Counted from the stretch's first letter, positions 42,562 through 51,121 are shown. The stretch: 64,000 bases of DNA from Bacteroidia bacterium (GCA_026000155.1 BNYG01000003.1:1-64000); one strand, 5' to 3'. Notes: a model not told the origin generated them from the letters alone. Program-made: numbers and translations.

Positions 42562-44574
42562 TTATATTTTAGTGATGATTCGTTCACGGAGTTGTAAAGC
42601 GATTTCTTTTTTTGAATCTTTCCACAATTGGGTTAATTGAATTGTCAATTCTTTTTGTTTTTCAAAGTCGCCTTGTTCCTGTGCCGTTTGAATTTCCCGG
42701 TTAATTACCTCCATTTGATGTTTCAGGATAGCATCCTTGTAATTAAACATCACGTATGGAACTTGTTCCAGCAGCATTTTATTTCTCTCCGCTTTTAATT
42801 TTTCTCCATCCGTTTCCACTTTCTTGTGTTTGGAATAGATTTTACTTTCGATGTAGCGGTCAGTTGAAATATCAACGGCAAAACGGCTTATTTCGGGATT
42901 TGGGTGGTTTTTGAAATAGTGTTCCGACACAAAACCTTCTTCCCGAAATTTTTCATATCCTTTTTCCAGCATTTTTTTGTATAACGGATTTTGAAATTCC
43001 ATATCGTCGTATTTCAAATCGGAAGCGATAAATTCGATCACATTGACGGCAAGCATTTCCTGTGTAGCATCCTCTTTATAAAGGATCGCCTGTTCTCCAT
43101 AACGGACGACATAATACATGATATTCCGTTCATATTCGTCGAAAAGCGCATTTTTTTCCGGTTGTTGTTCATAAGGCAAATCCGAATTTTCTTCATCCTG
43201 AGGCGGAGGAGGCAGGGTTTCTTCCGGATGTTCGGGATCGGGATAAAGGGTTTTCTTTTTCTGAAGCAATTGCTCCTGCCGTTTTTTCGCAATATTCCGT
43301 ACCAATACCCGTTCGTCCATGTCCAGTAATTTGGAACATTCTTTTACATAGACCAAGCGAATGATTTCTTCGGGAATCAGGGCGATAGTATCTACGATTT
43401 CGGTAATGATGTGCGCTTTCTTAACCGGGTCGTTTCCGGCTTCCTGTATCAGCAAACCGGCTTTGAACCGGACAAAATCCGTTTCATGTTCCTTGATGTA
43501 CTCACTGAAAGCCGATGCCGATTGTTTCCGGGAAAACGAATCCGGATCTTCTCCTTCGGGAAGCAAGACAATTTTAATATTCAAACCGGCTTCCAACAGT
43601 AAGTCAATTCCCCGCAAAGCCGCTTTGATGCCGGCAGCATCACCGTCATAGAGGACGGTCACATTGCTGGTAAAACGATTGATCAGACGGATTTGCCCCT
43701 GCGTGAGCGCCGTACCCGACGAGGCTACCACATTTTCAATCCCAGCCTGATGCATGGATATTAAATCCATATAGCCTTCTACCAGAAAACAATGGTCTCG
43801 TTTCACCATTGCCTGGCGGGCAAAATAAATACCATACAATTCGTTGCTCTTGTGATAAATCTCACTTTCGGGCGAATTGACGTATTTACCTGTATTTTCT
43901 ACCTTTTTCAAGATACGGCCGCCGAAAGCAACGACTTTTCCCGATAAAGTATGCACCGGAAAAATGACTCTTCCCCGGAAACGGTCGGACAAATAATTAT
44001 TGTTGCCGGCAAAGGTCAATCCTGTTTTTTCGAGGAATTGTTGTTTATAGCCTGCTTTTAAGGCTGTTTGTGTAAACGAATCGCGGGTTTCCAAGGCATA
44101 ACCCAATTGGAACTTCCGGATAATATCTTCCCGGAGACCTCTTTCCCGGAAATAAGCGAGACCGATAGTCCGTCCTTCTTCCGTATCGAAAAGATTGTCT
44201 GAAAAAGTTTTTTGAGCGAAACTATTCAGGATAAACAGGGCTTCCCGATCGCTCTGCGCCTGTTTCTGTTCGTCCGTTATTTCCGTTTCATGAACTTCAA
44301 TGCCGTATTTTTTGGCTAAATATTTTAAACTTTCAACGTAGGAAAGTTGTTCATGTTTCATGATAAAATGGATCGGTGTACCGCCCTCTCCACAAGAGAA
44401 ACATTTACAGATATTTTTGGCCGGTGAAACATAAAACGAGGGCTTTTTATCTTCATGGAAAGGGCATAAACCAACATAGCTTACTCCCCGCTTCCGTAAA
44501 GTAATAAAATCCGACACCACATCATAAATTTGGGCTGCCGACTGAATTCGTTCAACAGTTGAATAGTCAATCAT
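42562..44574 (-). CDS. dnaG: DNA primase
   Basis: The 670-residue replication primase has an N-terminal CHC2 zinc finger (about 38-63, CPFHEDKKPSFYVSPAKNI then CKCFSCGEGG) and a catalytic core with the TOPRIM motifs LVEGYMDLISMHQAGIENVV and VTVLYDGDAAGIKAAL. The C-terminal helicase-binding region is Glu/Lys-rich. It synthesises RNA primers for lagging-strand replication. A -7 box (44580-44587) is only 5 bp from the ATG, implying a leaderless transcript. The stop precedes the RlmI-like gene by 7 bp. Confidence 0.97.
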   Translation of the reverse strand: MIDYSTVERIQSAAQIYDVVSDFITLRKRGVSYVGLCPFHEDKKPSFYVSPAKNICKCFSCGEGGTPIHFIMKHEQLSYVESLKYLAKKYGIEVHETEITDEQKQAQSDREALFILNSFAQKTFSDNLFDTEEGRTIGLAYFRERGLREDIIRKFQLGYALETRDSFTQTALKAGYKQQFLEKTGLTFAGNNNYLSDRFRGRVIFPVHTLSGKVVAFGGRILKKVENTGKYVNSPESEIYHKSNELYGIYFARQAMVKRDHCFLVEGYMDLISMHQAGIENVVASSGTALTQGQIRLINRFTSNVTVLYDGDAAGIKAALRGIDLLLEAGLNIKIVLLPEGEDPDSFSRKQSASAFSEYIKEHETDFVRFKAGLLIQEAGNDPVKKAHIITEIVDTIALIPEEIIRLVYVKECSKLLDMDERVLVRNIAKKRQEQLLQKKKTLYPDPEHPEETLPPPPQDEENSDLPYEQQPEKNALFDEYERNIMYYVVRYGEQAILYKEDATQEMLAVNVIEFIASDLKYDDMEFQNPLYKKMLEKGYEKFREEGFVSEHYFKNHPNPEISRFAVDISTDRYIESKIYSKHKKVETDGEKLKAERNKMLLEQVPYVMFNYKDAILKHQMEVINREIQTAQEQGDFEKQKELTIQLTQLWKDSKKEIALQLRERIITKI

Positions 44575-44579
44575 TTCTA

Positions 44580-44637
44580 CAAAGGTAAGAAAAAAAAGAA
44601 TTAATTTTGGTTAAGTCCCATATTTCAATTAATTTTG
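44580..44637. promoter_or_regulatory. Divergent promoters abutting two start codons
   Basis: The minus strand reads TACCTTTG (44587-44580), 5 bp from the dnaG ATG. The plus strand reads TAATTTTG (44630-44637), 7 bp from the GHL10 ATG at 44645. Transcription normally starts several bases after this box, so both mRNAs should begin at or very near their start codons. Confidence 0.55.
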
Positions 44638-44644
44638 CAAATTC

Positions 44645-46120
44645 ATGAAGCGATTTATTGTTATTACATTATTCATTGGTATAGGCTTAGGATTGAAAGC
44701 CCAATTTCCGAAAGAGGAGATTCGTGCGGTATGGTTAACCAGTAATTATTCCTTGGATTGGCCGAATAAACCTTACCGGAGTTCAGACGATATCAATGAG
44801 CAGCAGGAGGAATTGATTGACATATTGGATAAACTGAAAGAAGCTAATTTTAATATGATATTTCTTCAAACCCGGCTGCGAGGAGACGTGATTTATAATT
44901 CAAAGATTGAACCGGTAAGTAATTATATTCAGACGGTAAAAAATACCTGGTCTAAATACGATCCGTTGGCTTTTGCCATTACGGAATGTCATAAGAGAGG
45001 GTTGGAATGTCATGCGTGGTTTGTGACTTATCCTTTGGGTCCGGAAAAAATCAAGGGAAAAGAAAATAATTCGCAGACTGTCAAACAGAATAAGGATAAA
45101 GCCAGGCGTCATGCAGGAGAGTTTTATATGGATCCGGGAGATCCGAAGACCAATGCTTATCTCGTTTCTCTGATCGAAGAAATCGTAGATAAATATGATG
45201 TAGATGGCATTCACATGGATTATGTCCGTTATCCGGAAAAAGCCGATAAATTCCCGGATAATGTCACGTATAAACGTTATGGAAAAGGGCAAAGCAAAAG
45301 TGAATGGCGACAGGAAAATATCAACCGGTTTGTTTATGAAGTGTATGATGTCGTAAAAAGCCGGAAGCCGTGGGTACAAGTGAGTAGTTCGGTGATAGGG
45401 ATGTATGATAAAATACAAGGTGACAAGCAGAATCATTGGACGGCAAGCAGTGTCTATCAGGATCCTGAAAAATGGTTGAAAGAGGGGAAGCATGACTTTA
45501 TTGTTCCGATGATGTATTATGCCGGTGATTTGTTTTTTCCTTTCATTCAGGATTGGAAAGCGCGAAGCAACGGTCGGTTTGTGGTTCCCGGTTTGGGCGT
45601 TTATCAATTAGATGAAAAAGAATCCAATTGGAGCACAATCAAGATAAAAGAACAGATTCAATATTCACGTGAAAATCAAATGAATGGAAATGCTTTTTAT
45701 CGTACCCGTTATTTGATGAATAATAAGAAAGGAATTTTGGACATGATAAAGAATAATTTTTATCAATATCCGTCCGTACTTCCTCCTCTGACATGGCAGG
45801 AAGTGAAACAACCGGAGTCTCCCGGAGATCTGACAGCGATGGCATCCGGTATGTATATCTTTCTGAATTGGAAATTTGCTGAACAATCCGGAGAGAAAAA
45901 CGTTTTTTATAATGTATATCGTTCGGAGTATTGGCCGATAGATACAAATGATGCCGGTAATTTGGTTGCCGCCCGGGTTTCCGATCCGATGCTGTTTGTT
46001 CCGTTAAATAACGCTGTCGAAAGCGGTTATTATTATGCCGTTACTTCGTATGACAGGTATCATAACGAAAGTAAGATGTCGGATCCGGTTTATTTTGTGA
46101 CAGGAGCATTCGAAAAATAA
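44645..46120 (+). CDS. GHL10-type (DUF187) glycoside hydrolase-like protein
   Basis: The 491-residue secreted protein (signal ending LGLKAQ) opens with EEIRAVWLTSNYSLDWPNK, the diagnostic start of the GHL10/DUF187 (beta/alpha)8 family. The family core includes KEANFNMIFLQTRLRGDVIY, GLECHAWFVTYPL, DVDGIHMDYVRYP (carrying Asp residues expected in the active site) and VQVSSSVIGMYD. The C-terminal 95 residues form a fibronectin-III-like domain. Related proteins such as YngK are thought to act on cell-wall or amino-sugar glycans. It precedes the TPR-LuxR gene by 7 bp and probably shares its transcript. Confidence 0.92.
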   Translation: MKRFIVITLFIGIGLGLKAQFPKEEIRAVWLTSNYSLDWPNKPYRSSDDINEQQEELIDILDKLKEANFNMIFLQTRLRGDVIYNSKIEPVSNYIQTVKNTWSKYDPLAFAITECHKRGLECHAWFVTYPLGPEKIKGKENNSQTVKQNKDKARRHAGEFYMDPGDPKTNAYLVSLIEEIVDKYDVDGIHMDYVRYPEKADKFPDNVTYKRYGKGQSKSEWRQENINRFVYEVYDVVKSRKPWVQVSSSVIGMYDKIQGDKQNHWTASSVYQDPEKWLKEGKHDFIVPMMYYAGDLFFPFIQDWKARSNGRFVVPGLGVYQLDEKESNWSTIKIKEQIQYSRENQMNGNAFYRTRYLMNNKKGILDMIKNNFYQYPSVLPPLTWQEVKQPESPGDLTAMASGMYIFLNWKFAEQSGEKNVFYNVYRSEYWPIDTNDAGNLVAARVSDPMLFVPLNNAVESGYYYAVTSYDRYHNESKMSDPVYFVTGAFEK

Positions 46121-46127
46121 ATGAATT

Positions 46128-47714
46128 ATGCGGAGGTATATTGTCTTTTTTTTAGTGCTTATCTCATTCTATGCCTGCAATTCTATTTCAGAAAAACGGG
46201 CGGATGAGATTTTGCAATCCATGGAAGAAAAAGACGGCAATTATCAAGATATATCTTCCGATACCTTAATATTTGAAGCGCAAAAGTATTTTACTGCTAA
46301 AAATAATCTGCCCAAAGCAGCTTTGGCAAGTTTCTATTGCGGAAGAGTCTATCAGGAACAGGATCAGTTCGATAAAGCGATGGAAGCGTATATGGAAGCA
46401 GAAACTTTAGCAAAGAAAATTGAAGATGACGAGCTTCTTGGGACAATCTATTTTTTTACAGGAAAAATGTATTATAAGCAACTTTTCAATACTCAATGTA
46501 TAGAAAAATTAAAGTTATCTTTAGCAATTACAAAGAAAGATTCAGCTCATTATAGCAGGGAAATTGCTATTTATACTTTACTTGGGAGTAATTATCTTAT
46601 TCAAAATGAAAATGATAGTTGTTTTATTTATTATGACAAAGCATTGCAATTAGCAAATTTATATAAAGATTCGGTTAGTTTATCCATCGTAAATGAAAAT
46701 TTAAGTGTGTTTTATCAAGAAATCGGTGATCTAAATACAGCTAAAAACTATTTACAAGAAAGTATTGAATTGAATAAAGATAAATCAGATCGTTTGTATT
46801 TTAATTTGGCTAAATTGTTTGATGAAGCAAATGTCAAAGATTCTGTTATTTATTATACCAAAATTGCATTAGATTTGGCTGAAAAAGAAAACAATAACTT
46901 ACTAATTAGCACTATATATAACTTTTTATCTCAAGCAGAGACGGAAGATGGAAATTACAAAAAAGCCTTGGACTATAAAGACCGATATACCTATTACATA
47001 GCGACTGTTTTGAATGAGAAAAGAAATAATGATATATTAGTGGTTGAAAATAAATACAATTATGTACAAACTCAAAATAAGAACAATCAGTTATTAATTG
47101 AACGGCAATATATCTTTTTGAGTATATTAGGCTTAGGACTATTCATTATTGTTATTGGCTTTTATGCTTATTGGAAAATAAATTCACAAAGGATTCACTT
47201 GTTGAATATGGAGAAAACTTCATTGGAATCGGAACAACAAATCCGGTCTTTAACAAGTATGGCTGAAAGTTATAATGTAACCGAAAAAAGTTTGCGGACG
47301 GCGGTTCTTTCTCATTTTGACATATCGAAGAAAATTGCTCTTTTAAAAGAAGATGGACAGTTGAATGACCGATCACAGTATAAGAAAAGTCCTTTGGAAC
47401 GAATCAATGATATTATCTATGGAAACCGGAAAAAGAAATATAATTGGGAGGTATTTTTTGATTCTATCAGTACAAATACTTTGTATAAGGATACGATTGA
47501 GAATATTAATGTCCATTACCCCATGCTGGACAGCCTGGAAAGACAAATATGCTATTTGACCTGTATGGATTTTAGTAATTCTGAAATTTCTGTTCTGTTG
47601 GAATGTGCATTGAATACCATTGAGCAGAAAAAAACAAATATACGTAAAAAATTAAATGTTCCGAACCGGACAAATATTAAAACTTACTTAGCTACTAAAT
47701 ATGTGAACAATTAA
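46128..47714 (+). CDS. Membrane-anchored TPR regulator with LuxR-type HTH
   Basis: The 528-residue protein has a lipoprotein-like N terminus (ISFYACNS) and about six TPR repeats outside the membrane (for example LPKAALASFYCGRVYQEQDQF and YYDKALQLANLYKDS). A single transmembrane helix lies near residues 326-348 (IFLSILGLGLFIIVIGFYAYW), then a coiled coil. The cytoplasmic C-terminal HTH has LERQICYLTCMDFSNSEIS and LNTIEQKKTNIRKKL, a LuxR/GerE-like helix pair. It belongs to the inside-out one-component regulators common in Bacteroidetes. Its target may be the small gene downstream at 47904 or the GHL10 gene before it; this is inferred only from position. Confidence 0.85.
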   Translation: MRRYIVFFLVLISFYACNSISEKRADEILQSMEEKDGNYQDISSDTLIFEAQKYFTAKNNLPKAALASFYCGRVYQEQDQFDKAMEAYMEAETLAKKIEDDELLGTIYFFTGKMYYKQLFNTQCIEKLKLSLAITKKDSAHYSREIAIYTLLGSNYLIQNENDSCFIYYDKALQLANLYKDSVSLSIVNENLSVFYQEIGDLNTAKNYLQESIELNKDKSDRLYFNLAKLFDEANVKDSVIYYTKIALDLAEKENNNLLISTIYNFLSQAETEDGNYKKALDYKDRYTYYIATVLNEKRNNDILVVENKYNYVQTQNKNNQLLIERQYIFLSILGLGLFIIVIGFYAYWKINSQRIHLLNMEKTSLESEQQIRSLTSMAESYNVTEKSLRTAVLSHFDISKKIALLKEDGQLNDRSQYKKSPLERINDIIYGNRKKKYNWEVFFDSISTNTLYKDTIENINVHYPMLDSLERQICYLTCMDFSNSEISVLLECALNTIEQKKTNIRKKLNVPNRTNIKTYLATKYVNN

Positions 47715-47858
47715 GAAGGATTTTTTCAGTCTAAGGAGTGAAAAAAAATATTATATGTTAAAATACATAACATACAGATTTGTAGTGTCTTAATTTTCCG
47801 AACCGGACTAAAAACTATATGGGGGCAACTATCTATTTTTCCCATAATTCCTTTGCTT

Positions 47859-47866
47859 TAGTTTTG
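47859..47866 (+). promoter_or_regulatory. -7 box before the small secreted protein
   Basis: TAGTTTTG, 37 bp before ATG 47904. No matching -33 TTTG. Confidence 0.4.
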
Positions 47867-47903
47867 CAATATCAAATCAAAAATTCAGTAATTTTTAATT
47901 GTT

Positions 47904-48092
47904 ATGGCAAAGCGTGTCCGTTTTCTATTGATTACACTTTTCTTTGTAAGTATGAATGTAGTTTCTATAACTTCATTACAAGCAAAAGAGAAAGAATATA
48001 ATGGCGATGTAAGAGAAGAATTGGAAAAATTAAGCCGTTTAGGAGAGCCTCCGGCACGTTACACATTGGATGTTGCAGATAGTAATTTTTAA
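47904..48092 (+). CDS. Small exported protein of unknown function
   Basis: A 62-residue protein with a signal peptide-like start (MAKRVRFLLITLFFVSMNVV, cleavage probably after LQA). A short charged mature part follows (KEKEYNGDVREELEKLSRLG, then EPPARYTLDVADSNF). I do not recognise a family. It has its own promoter box downstream of the TPR-LuxR regulator gene, so it could be a regulated peptide. It could also be the intact start of a gene whose rest was lost; no matching continuation was seen in the next 350 bp. Confidence 0.55.
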   Translation: MAKRVRFLLITLFFVSMNVVSITSLQAKEKEYNGDVREELEKLSRLGEPPARYTLDVADSNF

Positions 48093-48310
48093 TTAAAGAT
48101 ATAATCACTGGCGAGTGATTGAAAATCGAGTAGGAAGGTAGAAAAAGTTTTGTTAAGATTTCAGTATTACTTTTTGCTGAAAAAAGAGAACAATCTCTCT
48201 TATAATGACACATGATTGTTTCCGAACCAAAACCTGGCTGAATCATTATTCTTCACAAAACAACTTTTCTTTATGGGGATTCAAACCGGCCTACTCGATT
48301 TATTTTTAAT

Positions 48311-48345
48311 AAAACAAAAATCCGGTTCCCGGATTTTTTTGTTTT
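48311..48345 (+). terminator. Strong terminator hairpin with T run
   Basis: AAAACAAAAATCCGG-TTC-CCGGATTTTTTTGTTTT: an A-rich left side, GC stem and T run, so it could end transcription in either direction. Confidence 0.75.
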
Positions 48346-48399
48346 AAATAGTTTTGGTAAGTCAGAAAAACAAAATATCCGGCAGATTGCAATATAGAC

Positions 48400-48430
48400 T
48401 TTGCAATTTGGAAATATTTTTGTACTTTTG
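48400..48430 (+). promoter_or_regulatory. Canonical Bacteroidota promoter of the ATPase gene
   Basis: TTTG (48400-48403), 19 bp, then TACTTTTG (48423-48430); this is the textbook -33/-7 spacing. The start codon is 23 bp downstream. Confidence 0.75.
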
Positions 48431-48453
48431 CGTGGTTTTAAAATGCAATTTTT

Positions 48454-49632
48454 ATGGAATCTTTGTATAAAACGCATCAGTATCTGGTAGAACATCTTGA
48501 GCTTCCTCTCCGGAGAAAATTAATGGATGATATCAATTGGAATGACCGGCTGATTGGAATCAAAGGTTCTCGCGGGGTAGGCAAAACCAGTTTTCTTCTT
48601 CAATATGCCAAAGAAAAATTTGCTGTTTTCGACAAAGAATGTCTGTATATCAATCTGAATAATTTTTATTTTACCGTTAAGACTATCAGGGACTTCGCTA
48701 AAGAATTCCGGATGAAAGGCGGTAAAGTATTGTTAATTGACCAGGTTTTCAAATATCCGGATTGGGCTTCGGACTTGGCTTATTGCTATGATAATTTCCC
48801 CGATTTGCAGATTATTTTTACCGGCTCTTCCGTAATCCGTTTAAAAGATGAACATTCTCCACTCAGTAATAAAGTGGTATCTTATAATTTACGCGGATTT
48901 TCGTTCCGTGAATTTCTTGAATTACAAACCGGTTGTACCTTTGATTCTTATTTATTGGATGAAATTTTTCAAAATCACACGGATATTGCCCGGGAAATTA
49001 TTTCATCGGTCAAACCCCTGGCTTTTTTGGACGATTATTTTCATCATGGTTTTTATCCTTTCTATTTGGAAAAGCGTAATTTTTCCGAAAATTTATTGAA
49101 AACCATGAATATGATGTTGGAAGTAGATGTGTTATATATCAATCAGATAGAGCAAAGTTATCTACCCAAATTGAGAAAATTGCTGTACCTTTTATCGCTG
49201 ACCACGCCGGGAACTCCGAACATCAGTCAATTAAGTGTGGATATTGAAACCTCGCGCGCTACGGTGATGAATTATATCAAGTATTTGAAAGATGCCCGTT
49301 TGGTGAATCTGCTTTATCCGGAACCGGAAGATTTTCCCAAAAAACCGGAAAAATTATATTTGCAGAATCCAAATTTACTATATGCTACCCGGATGATTAA
49401 TGTAGAAAGGCAGGCATTGCGGGAAACGTTTTTTTATAATCAGGTGCATAAGGATTATAAAGTAAATGCAAGTGATAAGGATTGCCATTTTTTTATTGAC
49501 GGGAAATACCATTTTAATGTAGGTGAATGGGAAAGAGGCAAATTCAATCCGGAAGCCTATTATGCCGTTGATGGAATCGAAGTGGGAGAACGGAAAGTGA
49601 TTCCGCTTTGGTTGTTTGGGTTTTTATATTAA
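48454..49632 (+). CDS. AAA-family ATPase with altered Walker B
   Basis: The 392-residue protein has Walker A in GIKGSRGVGKTSFLLQYA (about 32-49) and a Walker B strand KVLLIDQVFKYPDWASDL (about 88-107). The usual Asp-Glu pair reads Asp-Gln (codon CAG at about 48742). A sensor-like IIFTGSSVIRL follows, then a winged-helix-like region (TPGTPNISQLSVDIETSR) and the C-terminal VGERKVIPLWLFGFLY typical of this Bacteroidetes ATPase family. Replacement of the Walker B Glu normally slows ATP hydrolysis. It is the first gene before the ORF6N genes and has a strong promoter. Confidence 0.85.
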   Translation: MESLYKTHQYLVEHLELPLRRKLMDDINWNDRLIGIKGSRGVGKTSFLLQYAKEKFAVFDKECLYINLNNFYFTVKTIRDFAKEFRMKGGKVLLIDQVFKYPDWASDLAYCYDNFPDLQIIFTGSSVIRLKDEHSPLSNKVVSYNLRGFSFREFLELQTGCTFDSYLLDEIFQNHTDIAREIISSVKPLAFLDDYFHHGFYPFYLEKRNFSENLLKTMNMMLEVDVLYINQIEQSYLPKLRKLLYLLSLTTPGTPNISQLSVDIETSRATVMNYIKYLKDARLVNLLYPEPEDFPKKPEKLYLQNPNLLYATRMINVERQALRETFFYNQVHKDYKVNASDKDCHFFIDGKYHFNVGEWERGKFNPEAYYAVDGIEVGERKVIPLWLFGFLY

Positions 49633-49650
49633 TTTAACTAAAACAAGACA

Positions 49651-50562
49651 ATGGAATTACAAACTATTCAGAATTTAATTTATGAAATCAGAGGTCAAAA
49701 GGTGATGCTTGACTATGATTTGGCGATGATGTATCAAGTTGAAACGAAGGTATTAAATCAATCTGTGAAACGAAATATAAAACGTTTTCCTGCAGATTTT
49801 ATGTTTCAACTGACTGAAACAGAATATCAATTTCTAAGGTCACAAATTGTGACCTTAAACGAGAACGGGGAAATCTTGAAGTCACAAATTGTGACTTCAA
49901 GTTGGGGCGGAAAAAGAAAACTCCCTTACGCTTTTACTGAGCAAGGTGTCGCTATGCTTTCGGGCTTGTTGAACAGCGACATTGCTATTGAAACCAAGGA
50001 CGAAATGGCTAATTTTGAACAACTATTCACACAAATTGCTCCGGAAGAGATAGGCGACAAATTCAACCTATTTACCTTGGTCGGAAAAGATTTTTTTGCG
50101 ATTACGGCCGGCAAGCAAGTTCATTATAATTCGATGATAGGCAGTGGAGGTGGTTTTGGACTTCTTTTCAGGAAACCCACGACTTGGTGTATCGCTCGAA
50201 ATGACCGTTATACGCTTGAGCTGATTAAAAAAGAGGGCACCTATACGCTGTCTTACTTTCCGGAGGAATACAAGAAACAGATGCTCTTTTTGGGAAGTAA
50301 ATCCGGAAAAGATAGCGAAAAAATGAAAGAAGTTGAATTGACAAGCGTTCAAACGCCTTCCGGAAACAGCTCTTTCAAAGAAGCCGGACTAATTATAGAA
50401 TGTAAATTAACGCAAATTACGACTCCCTCTCTGGATGATTTTTATTCGCAGGAGATAAAAGACAGCATCAGTGAAGCGAACGAAGATGCAAATACGTATC
50501 GGCAATTTGTATTTGGAGAAATTACATCGGTTTGGGTACGAAAAAAAATAGCGTCTGAGTAA
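49651..50562 (+). CDS. ORF6N domain fused in frame to a flavin reductase-like protein
   Basis: Residues 1 to about 112 are an ORF6N phage-type DNA-binding domain (KVMLDYDLAMMYQVETKVLN, then QSVKRNIKRFPADF and AFTEQGVAMLSGLLNSDIAIE). They stop exactly where ORF6N relatives continue with VNI. From Met119 (ATG 50005, MANFEQLFTQIAPEEI) the rest is a complete flavin reductase/flavoredoxin-like domain (FFAITAGKQVHYNSMIGSGG, FRKPTTWCIARNDRYT, SGKDSEKMKEVELT, YRQFVFGEITSVWVRK). A deletion has probably joined two genes. The internal ATG is preceded by AAGGACGAA, so the reductase might also be made alone. Confidence 0.85.
   Translation: MELQTIQNLIYEIRGQKVMLDYDLAMMYQVETKVLNQSVKRNIKRFPADFMFQLTETEYQFLRSQIVTLNENGEILKSQIVTSSWGGKRKLPYAFTEQGVAMLSGLLNSDIAIETKDEMANFEQLFTQIAPEEIGDKFNLFTLVGKDFFAITAGKQVHYNSMIGSGGGFGLLFRKPTTWCIARNDRYTLELIKKEGTYTLSYFPEEYKKQMLFLGSKSGKDSEKMKEVELTSVQTPSGNSSFKEAGLIIECKLTQITTPSLDDFYSQEIKDSISEANEDANTYRQFVFGEITSVWVRKKIASE
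49835..49901. repeat. Two tandem palindromes inside the ORF6N domain
   Basis: TAAGGTCACAA-A-TTGTGACCTTA (49835-49857) and CTTGAAGTCACAA-A-TTGTGACTTCAAG (49875-49901), centres 42 bp (14 codons) apart. Each encodes R/K-SQIVT. A relaxed version is at 50771-50796 in the next ORF6N gene. Confidence 0.85.
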
Positions 50563-50587
50563 TATTAAAGAAGAAATGATAAAATAA

Positions 50588-51094
50588 ATGCAATTACAAA
50601 CAATACAAAATAAAATCTGCGAATTACGCGAACAAAGAGTAATGTTCGATTTCGACCTTGCAGAATTGTATGAAATTGAGACTAAACGGTTGAAAGAGGC
50701 TGTAAGGCGTAATATCAAACGTTTTCCACCCGATTTTTTGATTGAACTTACCAATGAAGAATGGGAAAATTTGAGGTCGCAAATTGCGTCCTCAAAAAGA
50801 GGTGGCACTCGTTATTCTCCTTTTGCCTTTACCGAACAAGGAGTTGCAATGCTTTCAAGTGTTTTGAACAGTGATAAAGCAATTGAAGTTAATATCTCCA
50901 TTATGCGGGCATTTGTTTTAATGAGGCAATACGCATTAAGTCACAGAGATTTAACTGAAAAATTAAAACAATTGGAAGAAAAATACGACCAGCAATTCAG
51001 CGATATTCATGAAGCTATGAATTATTTATTACAAAAGGATAAACAAGAAATTGCGCATCGAGAGCGGAAGAGAATTGGTTTTAATGTAGATTGA
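50588..51094 (+). CDS. ORF6N domain protein
   Basis: The 168-residue protein has an N-terminal ORF6N domain (RVMFDFDLAELYEIETKRLK, AVRRNIKRFPPDFLIEL, FAFTEQGVAMLSSVLNSDKA, IEVNISIMRAFVLMRQYAL) and a C-terminal coiled coil (EKLKQLEEKYDQQFSDIHEA). ORF6N is a phage- and plasmid-derived DNA-binding domain related to Bro-N and KilA-N. The protein shows the normal continuation missing from the fused copy upstream. The gene follows that copy by 25 bp, likely the result of tandem duplication. Confidence 0.9.
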   Translation: MQLQTIQNKICELREQRVMFDFDLAELYEIETKRLKEAVRRNIKRFPPDFLIELTNEEWENLRSQIASSKRGGTRYSPFAFTEQGVAMLSSVLNSDKAIEVNISIMRAFVLMRQYALSHRDLTEKLKQLEEKYDQQFSDIHEAMNYLLQKDKQEIAHRERKRIGFNVD

Positions 51095-51121
51095 TAAGTT
51101 TAAATGGAAATATCGACACAA

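Larger units (their letters stand above)
48093..48453. ncRNA. Gene-free stretch with a possible structured RNA
   Basis: No gene is seen. The segment 48103-48120 is a hairpin (AATCACT-GGCG-AGTGATT). The 12-mer AAATCGAGTAGG (48123-48134) pairs exactly with CCTACTCGATTT (48290-48301), enclosing smaller pairs such as TTTCAG/CTGAAA, AGAGA/TCTCT and GTTTTG/CAAAAC. A strong terminator follows at 48311-48345. The rod-like shape and size near 180-240 nt recall 6S-type RNAs. No promoter box was found at the 5' end on the plus strand, and a mobile element with inverted ends is an alternative. Confidence 0.35.

Noticed and set aside
44900..45607. A 235-codon minus-strand frame inside the GHL10 gene.
   Set aside because: Shadow frame of a well-supported gene.
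48262..48285. A GGTTTGAATCCCC-like stretch on the minus strand resembling a tRNA T-arm.
   Set aside because: No acceptor stem, anticodon arm or D-arm could be placed around it.
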